A stretch of 64,000 nt of DNA from DASQHW01 sp963837155 (lineage in GTDB: Bacteria > Actinomycetota > Acidimicrobiia > IMCC26256 > PALSA-610): assembly GCA_963837155.1 (NCBI GenBank), contig CAWIMB010000002.1:1116001-1180000 (forward strand), read 5' to 3'. The position numbers were made by a program, and so were the translations under genes. Below are positions 1-10,167 of this stretch, piece by piece; position 1 is the first letter of the stretch, and the number at the start of each line of letters is the position of its first letter. The notes under the pieces were generated by a model. That model saw nothing but the letters and a program-made list of their open reading frames with translations, had not been told where the DNA came from and searched no databases.

Positions 1-189
1 GGTATGGCTCGCGGGATCGCGTCGGAGCACCAATCCGTGGCGGCTGCCGTCGGGTGCGACGAGGTCGAACATCCATGTCTCGCGCGATGCGCCACCGGAG
101 AGCCGGCGTAGCCCTTCCACGCTTCCAGGCCCGCATGCAGGCGCCACGACGCGCGCGAGAGCGTCGGGATCGGGCGCACCATGAGTCAC
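1..189 (-). CDS. Phosphotransferase family protein (APH/choline-kinase fold), partial
   Basis: Only the N-terminal ~63 residues are inside the window; the gene runs off the left edge. Read from GTG at 189, the peptide contains LSGGASRETWMF followed by LVLRRDP. This is the nucleotide-binding loop and lysine/arginine strand of the aminoglycoside-phosphotransferase fold, as in ACAD10/11-associated phosphotransferases that act on small hydroxylated or acyl substrates. A second in-frame GTG at 207 is possible; neither has a clear ribosome-binding site. It is divergent from the response regulator at 338. Substrate cannot be inferred. Confidence 0.6.
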   Translation of the reverse strand, partial: MTHGAPDPDALARVVAPACGPGSVEGLRRLSGGASRETWMFDLVAPDGSRHGLVLRRDPASHT

Positions 190-337
190 ACGAGGAACGC
201 TAACCACCCGTGCGAAGGGCCGGCCGCGGTCATCTGCACGATTTCTCCACAGGCGGGTGCGGACTCGTGCACGCCTGATCCGTAGGCTCCAGGTGTGACG
301 TCGCTGGCACCCCGCGTGAGAAGGGTCGGCGCGCACG

Positions 338-1012
338 GTGGTGGTCATCGAGGACGAGTCGTCGATCGCTCAAGCCGTTGCGACTCGGCTGCGCAGCGAG
401 GGGTATGACGTCGAGGTGGCGGGTGACGGTCCCAGCGGTGTCGACCTCTGCGAGCGCGCGCGGCCCGACCTCGTCGTGCTTGATCTCATGCTCCCCGGAC
501 TCGATGGCATCGAGGTGTGCAAGCGGGTCCAGCACGACCGGCCGGTGCCCATCCTCATGCTGACCGCACGCGACAGTGAGGCCGACCTCCTTGTCGGGCT
601 GGCCGTCGGTGCCGACGACTACATGACGAAGCCGTTCAGCATGCGCGAGCTGATCGCCCGCGTGCACGCGTTGCTGCGGCGCGAGGACCGCAACGCGACC
701 GAAACAGAACTCGCGCCCGTGCGGATTGGTCGGATCGAGCTCGATGCCGAGTCGCGACGCGTGCGACGCGACGGCGAGCTCGTGCACCTCACGCCAACCG
801 AGTTCGATCTCGTGCATTACCTCGCCACCCATCCGGGACGGGTCGCGACGCGCGAGGAGCTGCTCGCGGAAGTGTGGGGCTACGACGTGCCGTCCGGCGC
901 GCGCACCGTCGACTCGCACATTCGCTCGATCCGGCGCAAGCTCGGTGCCGATCTCGTCCGCACCGTGCACGGCGTGGGCTACTCGGTCGAGGAGACACCC
1001 GCGTGGAGCTGA
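338..1012 (+). CDS. OmpR/PhoB-type response regulator
   Basis: A 224-residue two-domain regulator. The receiver domain (about 1-115) shows the acidic pair in VVIEDES, the phospho-acceptor Asp in VVLDLMLPG, and the conserved Lys in TKPFSM. The winged-helix DNA-binding domain (about 127-222) has the usual HLTPTEFDLVHYL and RTVDSHIRSIRRKLG signatures. The frame is closed by a stop at 317-319, so GTG 338 is the first start; the N-terminus is therefore very short. It overlaps the downstream sensor kinase and is presumably phosphorylated by it. Confidence 0.9.
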   Translation: MVVIEDESSIAQAVATRLRSEGYDVEVAGDGPSGVDLCERARPDLVVLDLMLPGLDGIEVCKRVQHDRPVPILMLTARDSEADLLVGLAVGADDYMTKPFSMRELIARVHALLRREDRNATETELAPVRIGRIELDAESRRVRRDGELVHLTPTEFDLVHYLATHPGRVATREELLAEVWGYDVPSGARTVDSHIRSIRRKLGADLVRTVHGVGYSVEETPAWS

Positions 1013-2069
1013 AGCGACCGCGCCCCCCGAGCGACCGCTGGATCCGCTCCCGACGCTCAAGCTGAAGCTGAGTGTGGTGATCCTCGCCGCGGTCGCGGTG
1101 ACCGTCATCGTCTTCTACATCGGCGTGCACGCGCGGCTGTGGCCGTCGGTCGCGGGAGTGATCGCGGGGATTGTTGCGCTCGGCGTCGTGTTCGTGCTCG
1201 CTCGCGGCTTGACCCATCCGTTGCGCGAGATGGTCGAGGCCACCGAAGCAATGGCGCGCGGTGACTTCTCCAAGCGTGTGCGGGACACGTCGCACGACGA
1301 GATCGGGACCCTCGCCCGTTCCTTCAACGAGATGGCCGCCGAGCTCGCCGAGACCGACCGGTTGCGCCGCGATCTCGTCGCCAACGTCAGTCACGAGCTC
1401 CGCACACCGATCACCGCACTCCAAGCGGTGCTCGAGAACCTCGTCGACGGCGTCGCTCCGCCGGATCCCGAGATGATGCGCACGATGCTCGCCCAGGTCG
1501 AGCGGCTCGGCCGCCTGGTGCAGCAGCTGCTCGACCTGTCCCGCCTCGAGTCGGGGACACTTCCCCTCGACCGGCGCGTGTTCGACGTCGAGCCGATGCT
1601 CGAGCACGCGATCCGCGAGTCGCGTCTGCACACCGACGCGGTGCGCTTCGAGATCGAAGCGGTCCCGCACGGTTTCGGGCTCGAAGCCGACGCCGAGCGC
1701 CTGCATCAGGTCGTCGCCAATCTTGTTGAGAACGCCGTGCGGCACTCGCCGCCTCAGGGCACGGTGCTCGTGCGTGTGGTCGCGGCTTCGGGTGGCGCGC
1801 GGCTCGAGGTCGTCGACGAGGGCCCGGGAATCGCCGACGCCGAGACCAAGCGCGTGTTCGAGCGGTTCTACCGGTCCGACACCGCGCGCTCCTCGACGGC
1901 CGGCGGCGCCGGACTCGGCCTCGCGATCGCACGGTGGATCGTGGAGCTCCACGGCGGCGAGATTCACGTCGAACAGAACGAGCCGCACGGTTGCCGCATG
2001 GTCGCGACGATCCCGGGCCGGGTCGACCTCCGGCCCCATGTTCCCCAACTCATCAACGAAGGACGGTAA
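1003..2069 (+). CDS. Sensor histidine kinase (HAMP/HisKA/HATPase), apparent N-terminal frameshift
   Basis: Partner of the preceding regulator. It has a membrane-spanning N-terminus, a HAMP segment (LTHPLREMVEATEAMARGDF), an H-box with the phospho-His (NVSHELRTPI), an N-box (NLVENAVRHSP), and G boxes (DEGPGI, GAGLGLAIAR). The natural start seems to be GTG 1003, overlapping the regulator's TGA at 1010-1012. That frame stops at 1063-1065 unless one C is added to the C6 run at 1023-1028; the peptide then continues smoothly into LPTLKLKLSVV. The uninterrupted frame alone offers GTG 1074 as a start. A one-base deletion is the likeliest explanation. Confidence 0.85.
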
Positions 2070-2071
2070 CG

Positions 2072-2713
<642 letters not shown>

Positions 2714-2714
2714 A

Positions 2715-3758
2715 TCACTCCTCGGCGGCGCCGACGGGGTGGCCGTCGACGATCTGGTCGAGGTACTCCGAGAGTCCGTAGCCGGTGCGGCCGTCGCATG
2801 ACCACTCGGTCATGCCCTCGGAGATACGCGTCACCAGCTGCTCGCCTTCCGGGGTCTCGCGCCGGTTGCGCAACGGGATCAGGTTGATCACCCGTCCCGT
2901 GATCTTGTAGGTGTCGTTCGCGGTCGTCGCGGTCGCGCGTACCTCGCGGTGGTACTGGTCGTCGCCCTCCCAGTCGGTGTCGATGGTCGCCGCCGTGATG
3001 TGCTCGTACTCGCCGTCGCGCAACACCATGCCGCCGTACCGGCGACCGCCGTCGCGTGACGCAATGATCGACACCACGAAACCGAAGTCGCCGCCGAAGT
3101 TCGCGGTGAGCCAGCGATACCACCACGGTGCCGACCAGAAGCGCGGTCCCCACGAGTGATCGCGCAACCCGAAGCCGTTCACCGGCCATTCTTCGTCGCC
3201 GACTCGGATCGTGCCGCTGACGGCCATGTGCTGTTCGTAGTGGCCGCGGGCGAACCCGCCCGAGTAGTCCTTCGTCAGTGGTGAGCCGTCGTCGTTGACA
3301 GGCTCGCCGCCGTACATCGGTGACACACCCCGGTGAGTGAGGTCGACGTGGGCCTCGACCCACGGGTTCTCGGTAAACGCCTGGCGCGGGTTCGCCATCT
3401 GCAACGGTTCGGTGAGCAGCGCGACCTTGCCGTCGTACGTGGTGTGCAGCTCTTCGAAGGGCGTGATCACCTCGAAGCGCGTGCCGCCGGCGTCGAACGC
3501 GTCGTTGTGGGAGATCTTCGGTCGGTTGAACATGAACGCGACGCGGCCGTCCGGCAGGTACAGGCAGGTCGTGAGCTCGGCATAGCCCTCGTTGGCGCGG
3601 TTGCCGAGGCGCAGGAACCCGCCGACGCGCTCGGCCGGGTCGTACACGTTGAAGTACATCGACTCGTTGAAGTTCGACGCCTCCTCCAACGCGTGCATGT
3701 ACTCGTCGTGCGGCTCCATCCGAATCTTCACCACTACATCGCTCCCTCGCTGCGCCAT
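2715..3758 (-). CDS. Conserved hypothetical protein, lipocalin-like (DUF7064/DUF7065 type)
   Basis: 347 residues with no membrane segment or signal peptide. It is rich in Trp/Tyr and beta-strand patterns, and has the motif GFGLRDHSWGPRFW near the middle. That motif is typical of the AttH/CrtC-like double-lipocalin proteins that accompany phosphotransferase and acyl-CoA genes in actinobacteria. It ends one base from ribB, convergent. ATG 3758 gives the longest protein; the internal ATG at MEPHDEYM (about 3719) is a plausible shorter start. Enzymatic role unknown; family name from memory. Confidence 0.6.
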   Translation of the reverse strand: MAQRGSDVVVKIRMEPHDEYMHALEEASNFNESMYFNVYDPAERVGGFLRLGNRANEGYAELTTCLYLPDGRVAFMFNRPKISHNDAFDAGGTRFEVITPFEELHTTYDGKVALLTEPLQMANPRQAFTENPWVEAHVDLTHRGVSPMYGGEPVNDDGSPLTKDYSGGFARGHYEQHMAVSGTIRVGDEEWPVNGFGLRDHSWGPRFWSAPWWYRWLTANFGGDFGFVVSIIASRDGGRRYGGMVLRDGEYEHITAATIDTDWEGDDQYHREVRATATTANDTYKITGRVINLIPLRNRRETPEGEQLVTRISEGMTEWSCDGRTGYGLSEYLDQIVDGHPVGAAEE

Positions 3759-3841
3759 CCTTGGCTTCGCTGCGTCCGCACCATGACGCCATCCGACCGC
3801 ATGCTTGACCGGCGGTCAACTCGGTGCTCGACTCCGCCCTC

Positions 3842-4762
3842 ATGAGCACACCGCAAATCACCGAGATCACCGACGGTTTGCAGTTCCCCGAGGGGCCGGT
3901 CGTGATGCCCGACGGCTCGGTGATCGTCGTCGAGCTGATGGGTGGATGCATCACACGCGTGCATCCCGACGGCAAGAAGGAGAAGGTCGCCACACCGGGC
4001 GGGAGTCCCAACGGCGCCGCGATCGGGCCCGACGGCGCGATGTACATCTGCAACAGCGGCGGCTGGTCGTTCCGTGACCTGTTGGGCATGAAGGTTCCCG
4101 ACACCGAGCTGCCGCCTGATCACAGTGGCGGTCGCATCGAACGGGTGGATATCGACAGCGGCGACGTCAAGGTGCTCTACACCGAATGCGACGGCCACAA
4201 GCTCATCGGACCCAACGACCTCGTGTTCGACGCCCAGGGCGGCATGTGGTTCACCGACCATGCGCGACGGCAAGGCCGCGTGCAGCACCTTGGAGCCATC
4301 TACTACGCGCAACCCGACGGCTCATCGATTCGCGAGGTCGTCTTTCCGAGCCACGACCCCAATGGCATCGGCCTCTCACCCGACGGGACTCGCCTCTACG
4401 CAGCCGAGACGCACACCGGTCGCGTCTACGCATGGAATATCACCGGCCAAGGTGAGGTCGAGACGAACGTCGCCGGTGCGACAGGTGGGCTCCTGTGCGG
4501 ACTGCCTGGCATGCAACTTTTCGACTCGCTTGCGATCGACGGCGACGGCAATGTCGTGGTCGCGACCCTCGTCACGGGCGCGTTGACAGTCATTTCGCCT
4601 TCGGGCGAGGTGCTCGATCAGGCGATCACGGGTGACCCACTCACCACCAACGTCGCGTTCGGCGGCGACGACCTACGCACCGCGTACGTGACGTGCTCCG
4701 GAACCGGTCGGCTGATCTCGATGCCGTGGCCGCGACCGGGGCTGAAGCTGAACTTCCAGTAA
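3842..4762 (+). CDS. SMP-30/gluconolactonase-like beta-propeller protein
   Basis: A 306-residue six-bladed propeller protein. Recurrent blade motifs are visible: FPEGPVVMPDGSV, PNGAAIGPDGAMYICN, GPNDLVFDAQGGMWFTD and PNGIGLSPDGTRLY, with the Glu and Asn residues that bind the catalytic divalent metal in this family. Such proteins hydrolyse lactones or related esters in the cytoplasm. ATG 3842 is chosen over the upstream GTG 3824 because MSTPQITEIT begins the conserved region. It is divergent from the DUF7064-like gene across about 80 bases. Confidence 0.8.
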   Translation: MSTPQITEITDGLQFPEGPVVMPDGSVIVVELMGGCITRVHPDGKKEKVATPGGSPNGAAIGPDGAMYICNSGGWSFRDLLGMKVPDTELPPDHSGGRIERVDIDSGDVKVLYTECDGHKLIGPNDLVFDAQGGMWFTDHARRQGRVQHLGAIYYAQPDGSSIREVVFPSHDPNGIGLSPDGTRLYAAETHTGRVYAWNITGQGEVETNVAGATGGLLCGLPGMQLFDSLAIDGDGNVVVATLVTGALTVISPSGEVLDQAITGDPLTTNVAFGGDDLRTAYVTCSGTGRLISMPWPRPGLKLNFQ

Positions 4763-4806
4763 GAGTGTCCCACGCTCCAGCGTGCGCGCGCAGGACCGGC
4801 GCGCGG

Positions 4807-4812
4807 TAGGTT
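4807..4812 (+). promoter_or_regulatory. Candidate -10 element, leaderless promoter of the CoA racemase gene
   Basis: TAGGTT fits the actinobacterial TAnnnT -10 pattern and ends 9 bases before the ATG at 4822. No Shine-Dalgarno sequence lies between. A transcript would begin at or just before the start codon. No convincing -35 is seen. Confidence 0.35.
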
Positions 4813-4821
4813 GACCGTCCT

Positions 4822-5964
4822 ATGGGACCGCTTTCGGGTGTAAAGATCGTCGAGCTTGCGGGTATCGGGCCGGGTCCGTTCGCGGGCATGCTGCTCTCGG
4901 ACATGGGCGCCGACATCGTGCGCATCGACCGTGCGCAGCAGGTGAACCCCGCGACGTTCGACAAGCCCAACCTCGAGCCGTTGTATCGCGGCCGCCGGTC
5001 GATTGGCGTCGACCTGAAGAATCCCGAAGGCGTCGAGTTGGTGTTGCGGTTGGTCGAACAGGCCGACGCATTGTTCGAGGGCTTCCGCCCCGGTGTGACA
5101 GAGCGGCTCGGGCTCGGGCCCGACGTGTGCCTGGCGCGCAACCCGAAGCTCGTGTACGGCCGCATGACGGGATGGGGACAGGACGGCCCGATGGCGCAAG
5201 CCGCGGGACACGACATCAACTACATCGGCCTCGCAGGCGCGCTCGCTCACTTCGGTCGAGCGGGCGGCAAGCCGACCCCGCCGATCAACCTCGTCGGCGA
5301 CTTCGGCGGCGGCGGCATGTTCATGGCGTTCGGTGTGGTGTGCGGGATCCTGGAAGCGCGCGCGTCGGGGAAGGGCCAGGTGATCGACGTCGCGATGGTC
5401 GACGGCAGCGCGATTCTCATGTCGATGATGTGGGGCCTGAAGAAGATCGGCGCATGGGACGAAGCGCTCGGCGTGAACTTCCTTGACACAGGTGCACCGT
5501 TCTACGACACGTATGAGACCGCCGACGGCAAGTTCGTCGCGCTCGGGTCACTCGAGCCGCAGTTCTACGCGGAGCTGGTGCAGCGCCTGGGCTTGGCTGA
5601 TGAAGGGTTGGCCGGCCAGATGGACCGCGCGGGCTGGGACACGTTGCGCGAGCGCTTCACCAAGCTGTTCAAGACCAAGACCCGCGACGAGTGGGACGAG
5701 ATCCTGCGCGGCAGCGACGCGTGCTACGCGCCCGTACTGACGATGAGCGAGGCCGTCAACGACGAGCACATCAAGGCGCGTAACACGATCATCGAACGGG
5801 GCGGTGTGGAGCAACCGGCTCCCGCGCCCCGCTTCTCGCGGACGGCACCCGAGGTGGAGCGCGACGCGCCCTGGCCCGGCCAGCACACCGACGAGGCGCT
5901 GCGCGACTGGGGCGTAGCTGACAGCGATGTCACGAAGCTACGCGAGGCCGGCGCCATCGCCTGA
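4822..5964 (+). CDS. CaiB/BaiF family protein, probable alpha-methylacyl-CoA racemase
   Basis: 380 residues of the family III CoA-transferase fold. Two features point to a racemase rather than a transferase: AAGHDINYIG and GQVIDVAMVDG, which hold the catalytic His and Asp equivalents described for M. tuberculosis MCR. It would invert the 2-methyl stereocentre of branched acyl-CoAs during lipid or sterol side-chain breakdown. The last 27 bases overlap the convergent purK gene. Substrate not determinable from sequence. Confidence 0.85.
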   Translation: MGPLSGVKIVELAGIGPGPFAGMLLSDMGADIVRIDRAQQVNPATFDKPNLEPLYRGRRSIGVDLKNPEGVELVLRLVEQADALFEGFRPGVTERLGLGPDVCLARNPKLVYGRMTGWGQDGPMAQAAGHDINYIGLAGALAHFGRAGGKPTPPINLVGDFGGGGMFMAFGVVCGILEARASGKGQVIDVAMVDGSAILMSMMWGLKKIGAWDEALGVNFLDTGAPFYDTYETADGKFVALGSLEPQFYAELVQRLGLADEGLAGQMDRAGWDTLRERFTKLFKTKTRDEWDEILRGSDACYAPVLTMSEAVNDEHIKARNTIIERGGVEQPAPAPRFSRTAPEVERDAPWPGQHTDEALRDWGVADSDVTKLREAGAIA

Positions 5965-7044
5965 CGACTGCAGCTGCGCGAGCCGCTCTTCGAGCGTGCG
6001 CGCATCCGGCGCGGTGATCGTGACGTGACCGAGCTTGCGGCCCGGGCGCGGTTCCTTGCCGTAGTCGTGCAGGTGCGCGCCGGGGACGCGGAGGACCGCA
6101 TCGACATCGGGCATCGTCCCGATGCAATTGACCATCGCCGCGGGCCCGCGTGCGGCCGTCGATCCCAGCGGCATGCCCACGACCGCGCGGATGTGGTTCT
6201 CGAACTGGCTCGTCTCGGCGCCTTCGATCGTCCAGTGCCCGGAGTTGTGAACACGCGGCGCGATCTCGTTGGCGAGCAGCTCGCCCGCGACGTCGAACAG
6301 CTCCACACACGCGACCCCGACGTAGGAGAGGTCGTCGAGCAAAGGCCGGATGCAGGCCTCGGCGCGCGCCTGGAGCGCATCGTCCAGGCCGGTCGCGGGA
6401 ACGCGCGTCACGCGCAGGATGCCGTCGCGGTGTTCGTTCTGCACGGCGGGCCAGCAGCGCACGTCACCGTCACGGCCCCGTACGCCGACGATCGACAGTT
6501 CGCGGTCGAACGGAACGAACGCTTCGAGGAGCAAGGGCCCCCCGCCCAGACGGCCCCACGCGCCGTCGACGTCGGCGGCCTCGCGCAGCACGGCTTGCCC
6601 TTTGCCGTCGTAGCCGCCCTGACGCGTCTTCAGTACGGCGGGCAGCCCGAGCGCGGCGACCGCGTCATGCAGTCCGTCGAGATCATCGACCGGTCGAAAG
6701 CGGGCGGTCGCGACGCCGAGTGCCCGCAGCATCTCCTTTTCGATGAGCCGGTCCTGCGACACGACGAGCGCGCGGGGGCCGGGCCGTACGGGCGCCATCG
6801 GCTCCAAGGCGCGAGCCGTTGCCGCCGGGACGCCTTCCCACTCGTAGGTGACGACTGCCGCGCCCTTGGCGGCGCGCTCGGCCGCGCTCACATCGTCGAG
6901 CGCGCCCACGACCAGCTCGCCGACCGCGCCGGCAGGCGCACCCTCGACCGGGTCGAGGAAGGTGAACGAACAGCCGAGGGGTATCCCGGCCAGACCGAGC
7001 ATCCGCCCGAGCTGTCCACCGCCCAACACCGCAACATGGGTCAC
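5938..7044 (-). CDS. purK: 5-(carboxyamino)imidazole ribonucleotide synthase
   Basis: ATP-grasp enzyme of de novo purine synthesis that carboxylates AIR with bicarbonate. The N-terminal Rossmann-like loop VAVLGGGQLGRM, the ATP-grasp segment PAVLKTRQGGYDGKG, and the metal-binding NEIAPRVHNSGHWT are all intact. Start GTG 7044 places VTHVAVLGGG at the N-terminus; an upstream in-frame start at 7077 adds 11 unlikely residues. The C-terminus overlaps the CoA racemase by 27 bases, convergently. PurE is not adjacent in this window. Confidence 0.93.
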   Translation of the reverse strand: MTHVAVLGGGQLGRMLGLAGIPLGCSFTFLDPVEGAPAGAVGELVVGALDDVSAAERAAKGAAVVTYEWEGVPAATARALEPMAPVRPGPRALVVSQDRLIEKEMLRALGVATARFRPVDDLDGLHDAVAALGLPAVLKTRQGGYDGKGQAVLREAADVDGAWGRLGGGPLLLEAFVPFDRELSIVGVRGRDGDVRCWPAVQNEHRDGILRVTRVPATGLDDALQARAEACIRPLLDDLSYVGVACVELFDVAGELLANEIAPRVHNSGHWTIEGAETSQFENHIRAVVGMPLGSTAARGPAAMVNCIGTMPDVDAVLRVPGAHLHDYGKEPRPGRKLGHVTITAPDARTLEERLAQLQSSGDGAGLA

Positions 7045-7066
7045 GGCGCGCAGGCTATGCGGCGAG

Positions 7067-8089
7067 CTACGCGTCAAGTGCGAACGGGGGGATCTCGGCG
7101 TCGACCAGTGCGTCGTCCTCCCGGCGCAACGATTCGATCTTGTCGAGGGGACGTTGCAGCGCGCGGTGCCGCGTCGTCATCAGCGCCGCGTACTCCTTGG
7201 CGACACCTTCGAACCGCTGCTGCACCTTGTCGAGCTGGGTCGCGTACTTCTCCCACTGCCCGGCGAACTCACCGAGCAGTGACAGGATCTCGTTCGAGGT
7301 GCGTTCCAACCGGAAGTTGTCAACCGCTTGGCGCACCACGGCAAGCACCGCGTACAGCGTGAGGGGCGAGCACAGAACGACCTTGTTGCGCAGCGCGTCA
7401 TCGAGGATCTCGCGGTCGTGCTCCTGCACGAACGCGTACACCGCTTCGTTCGGGATGAACAGCAGCAAGCAGTCGACGGTCTCGTCGGTCGCGTCGAGAT
7501 AACCCCGCGTGGTCAACTCCTTCACTCGATCGCGCACATCGCGCAGGAACTGGTCGCGCCGTGCCACCCGCTCGATGTCGTTGCCGGCTTCGAGAAAGCG
7601 CACGTAGTTGTCGAGCGGAAACTTCACGTCCATGTGCAGCAGAAGCCCGTTCGGCATCAAGAACGTGTAGTCGGGCCGGCCCGTGCCCGCCAGTGTCGTT
7701 TGCTTGCGGTAGTTGACGCCTTCGAGAAAGCCCGCGAGCCGCAACACATCTTCGGCCATCCGCTCGCCCCACTGGCCACGCGCCTGAGAGCTCGAGAGCA
7801 CCTCGCGCAACTGCTGCGTGTGCTCCGAGAGTGTGTTCAGGCCCTCGTGCTGGCGGCGGAGCTCGTTGGCGAGCTCGCCGAACGCCCGGTGCCGGTCGCG
7901 CTCGAGACTCCGCACGAGATCGCCGACCTTCCCCAACTCGTTGGTCATCGACCCGAGCTGATGATCGAGCACCCGCGTCAGCAGGTCGCCGGGATCAGGT
8001 TCGGGCGCATGCTGCCACCGGAGCAACAAGGAGACGACGGCAGCGGCCGCGCCACACAGCACCACACCCACCACGATTCCGAGCATCAT
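7067..8089 (-). CDS. rmuC: RmuC-family DNA recombination protein
   Basis: 340 residues. One N-terminal membrane helix is followed by a helical coiled-coil stretch (about 25-100) and then the RmuC nuclease-like core, with QARGQWGERMAEDVLRLAG and MPNGLLLHMDVKFPLDNY. RmuC proteins limit DNA inversions at short inverted repeats in E. coli; the biochemical role is not settled. Two adjacent ATGs mark the start. It lies directly upstream of purK on the same strand. Confidence 0.88.
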   Translation of the reverse strand: MMLGIVVGVVLCGAAAAVVSLLLRWQHAPEPDPGDLLTRVLDHQLGSMTNELGKVGDLVRSLERDRHRAFGELANELRRQHEGLNTLSEHTQQLREVLSSSQARGQWGERMAEDVLRLAGFLEGVNYRKQTTLAGTGRPDYTFLMPNGLLLHMDVKFPLDNYVRFLEAGNDIERVARRDQFLRDVRDRVKELTTRGYLDATDETVDCLLLFIPNEAVYAFVQEHDREILDDALRNKVVLCSPLTLYAVLAVVRQAVDNFRLERTSNEILSLLGEFAGQWEKYATQLDKVQQRFEGVAKEYAALMTTRHRALQRPLDKIESLRREDDALVDAEIPPFALDA

Positions 8090-8118
8090 GCGATGACCGT
8101 AACGGTGAGGTGAGACAG

Positions 8119-8673
8119 CTACGCCGCAGCGGGCTCGAATGCCGGAATCTCGGGGTTGCCGAGCACCGACGCGACGATCCCGCGTACCGGGCCTCGTCGC
8201 TCCCGCGCGTATTTGCGGACAGCGTCGTTATAGGCCTTCACGCGGTCGCCCGACATGGAGTCGCCGGCGAACGCGTTGACGGCGTTCGTCGAATCGGCGT
8301 TTGCCTTTACCCGATCGGAAACGCGCGCGGCGGCGACCAGGCGCCGGCCGAGTGCCTCGAGCGTGTTCGCAGCGCGCACCTGCGGCTCCACGTTCTTGTG
8401 GGACGCGGCGGACTGCCATCGGTCGAGCGCGTCGTGCACGTCGTCCGCGAGCTCGCGAACGGGACCGGACAGGCCGAGCAGCTTCTCGTCGGCGGCGGTC
8501 AGCAGGAAGTAGCGCTGCTGCAAGTCATGCGCGAGCGGCGTCCACGCTCGGTCGACGCTGCGCTTGGCGTCCTGCTGGTCCGGTCGCGCGGTCAGCACAG
8601 CCACGACGCCGGCGACGACGACGAGCACGATCACCAGGGGGAGAAGTAAGCGCACCACGCGCCATGCACGCAT
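8119..8673 (-). CDS. LemA-like membrane protein
   Basis: 184 residues: an N-terminal transmembrane helix (about 7-28), then an extracytoplasmic helical domain. The ending, AYNDAVRKYARER then PEIPAFEP, resembles the YN-x-AV-x-x-YN and FE tail of LemA proteins, and internal helices show the family's repeated Leu/Ala pattern. LemA proteins are helical bundles of unclear function, sometimes linked to envelope stress proteases. It is upstream of rmuC by 29 bases and probably co-transcribed. Confidence 0.6.
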   Translation of the reverse strand: MRAWRVVRLLLPLVIVLVVVAGVVAVLTARPDQQDAKRSVDRAWTPLAHDLQQRYFLLTAADEKLLGLSGPVRELADDVHDALDRWQSAASHKNVEPQVRAANTLEALGRRLVAAARVSDRVKANADSTNAVNAFAGDSMSGDRVKAYNDAVRKYARERRGPVRGIVASVLGNPEIPAFEPAAA

Positions 8674-8736
8674 GACCCGTCCACCCTAGTCGCACTGCAC
8701 GCTAGGGTCGCGGCGGCCGCCGGGAGGAGAACGAAC

Positions 8737-10156
8737 ATGGCTCGCATCATCGTGACGGGTGCCGGTGTGGGTGGGCTTACCACCGCAATGCTGCTCGCCG
8801 CGTGACGGCCATGACGTCACCGTGTTGGAGCGCGATCCGTCGCCGCCGCCGGATTCGGCTGACGGCGCGTGGGAAGACTGGGAACGGCGCGGTGTGAACC
8901 AGTTCCGCATGATCCACATGTTCTTGCCGCGGTTCCGGCAGATTCTCGAAGCCGAGCTTCCGGACGCGGCGCGTGAGTTCGAGAACCTCGGCGCGATCCG
9001 GTACAACGCGTTCGCCGAGATCCCCGCTGAAATCACTGGTGGCATGAAACCCGGTGACGAAAAGTACGAGGCGTTGACGGCGCGCCGGCCTGTCGCCGAG
9101 ACCGCGCTCGTTCGCGCTACGCAATCGAGCGGAGTGGAGATCCGGCGCGCGGTCGCGGTCGCCGGGTTGCTGACGGGGACGAGCATTCGTGACGGTGTCC
9201 CGCACATCACCGGTGTGCACACCGACGCCGGTGAGGACATCGACGCCGATCTTGTCGTCGACGCAACTGGCCGGCGGTCGCAGCTGCCGGCGCTGCTCGC
9301 GGCGATCGGTGCGCGCGCGCCCGAAGAGGATCTCGAGGACAGCGGCTTCGTCTACTACGGCCGCCACTTCCGCGGACGCGACGGCAAGATCCCCCCGGTG
9401 ATGACCGGCCTCCTCTCGCCATGGGGAACGGTGTCGACGCTGACGCTTCCCGCAGACAACGGCACGTGGGGCCTCGGCATCATCGCGAGCGCCAAGGACG
9501 CGGCGCTACGACCGTTGAAGGACGTCGACACGTGGATGCGCACGTGGGGTTCGTACCCGTTGGTCGCCCATTGGCTCGAAGGCGAACCGGTGGATGGCAA
9601 CAAGGTCGCGATCATGGCGAAGATCGAGGACCGCATTCGCACGTTCGTTGTCGATGGTGTGCCGATCGCAACGGGTGTGCTCCCGGTTGCCGACTCGTGG
9701 GCGTGTACGAACCCGTCGCTCGGACGCGGCTGCTCGATCGGTTTCATGCACGCGGTCGCCCTGCGCGACATGCTGCAGGTTGGGTCGATCGACGACGCGG
9801 TCGGCCTCGCGACGCGCTGGCACGAGGTCACCCAGGAGACCGTCGAGCCGTGGTACCGGTCGACGCTCGAGTTCGACCGTCACCGTTTGGCGGAGATCGA
9901 GGCCGGCATCGAAGGCAAGGTGTACGACCCCGGCGATCCCGAATGGGAGATGACGCAGGCGCTGCAATTCGCAGCGGGACAGGATGTCGACATCCTCCGT
10001 GCGTTCCTCAAGGTTGCCGGCGTGCTCGAGCTCCCGGCCGAGGTGATGGCCGCCCCGGGCATGTTCGAAAAGGTGATCGAGCGCGGTGCGGGCTGGCGCG
10101 ACGCCGAGGTGCCGGCACCGACGCGCGAGGAGCTCGTGGCGATCGTCGCGGCCTGA
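8737..10156 (+). CDS. FAD-dependent oxidoreductase/monooxygenase, frameshifted after the FAD-binding loop
   Basis: From ATG 8737, preceded by a strong GGGAGGAGA at 8722-8730, the peptide begins with the dinucleotide fold IIVTGAGVGGLTTAML and then hits TGA at 8803. The remaining ~450 residues continue in another frame from RDGHDVTVLERDP. Removing one G near 8797-8800 restores the canonical LLARDGHDVTVLERD transition. The C-terminal part holds DADLVVDATGRRS and SLGRGCSIGFMHAVAL, the second FAD motifs of flavin hydroxylases. Substrate unknown; it precedes an epoxide-hydrolase-like gene by 11 bases. Confidence 0.82.
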
Positions 10157-10167
10157 GAGGAAACCCG

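Noticed and set aside
230..1108. Minus-strand 292-codon open frame over the response regulator.
   Set aside because: It is complementary to a clear OmpR-type gene and shows no family motifs.
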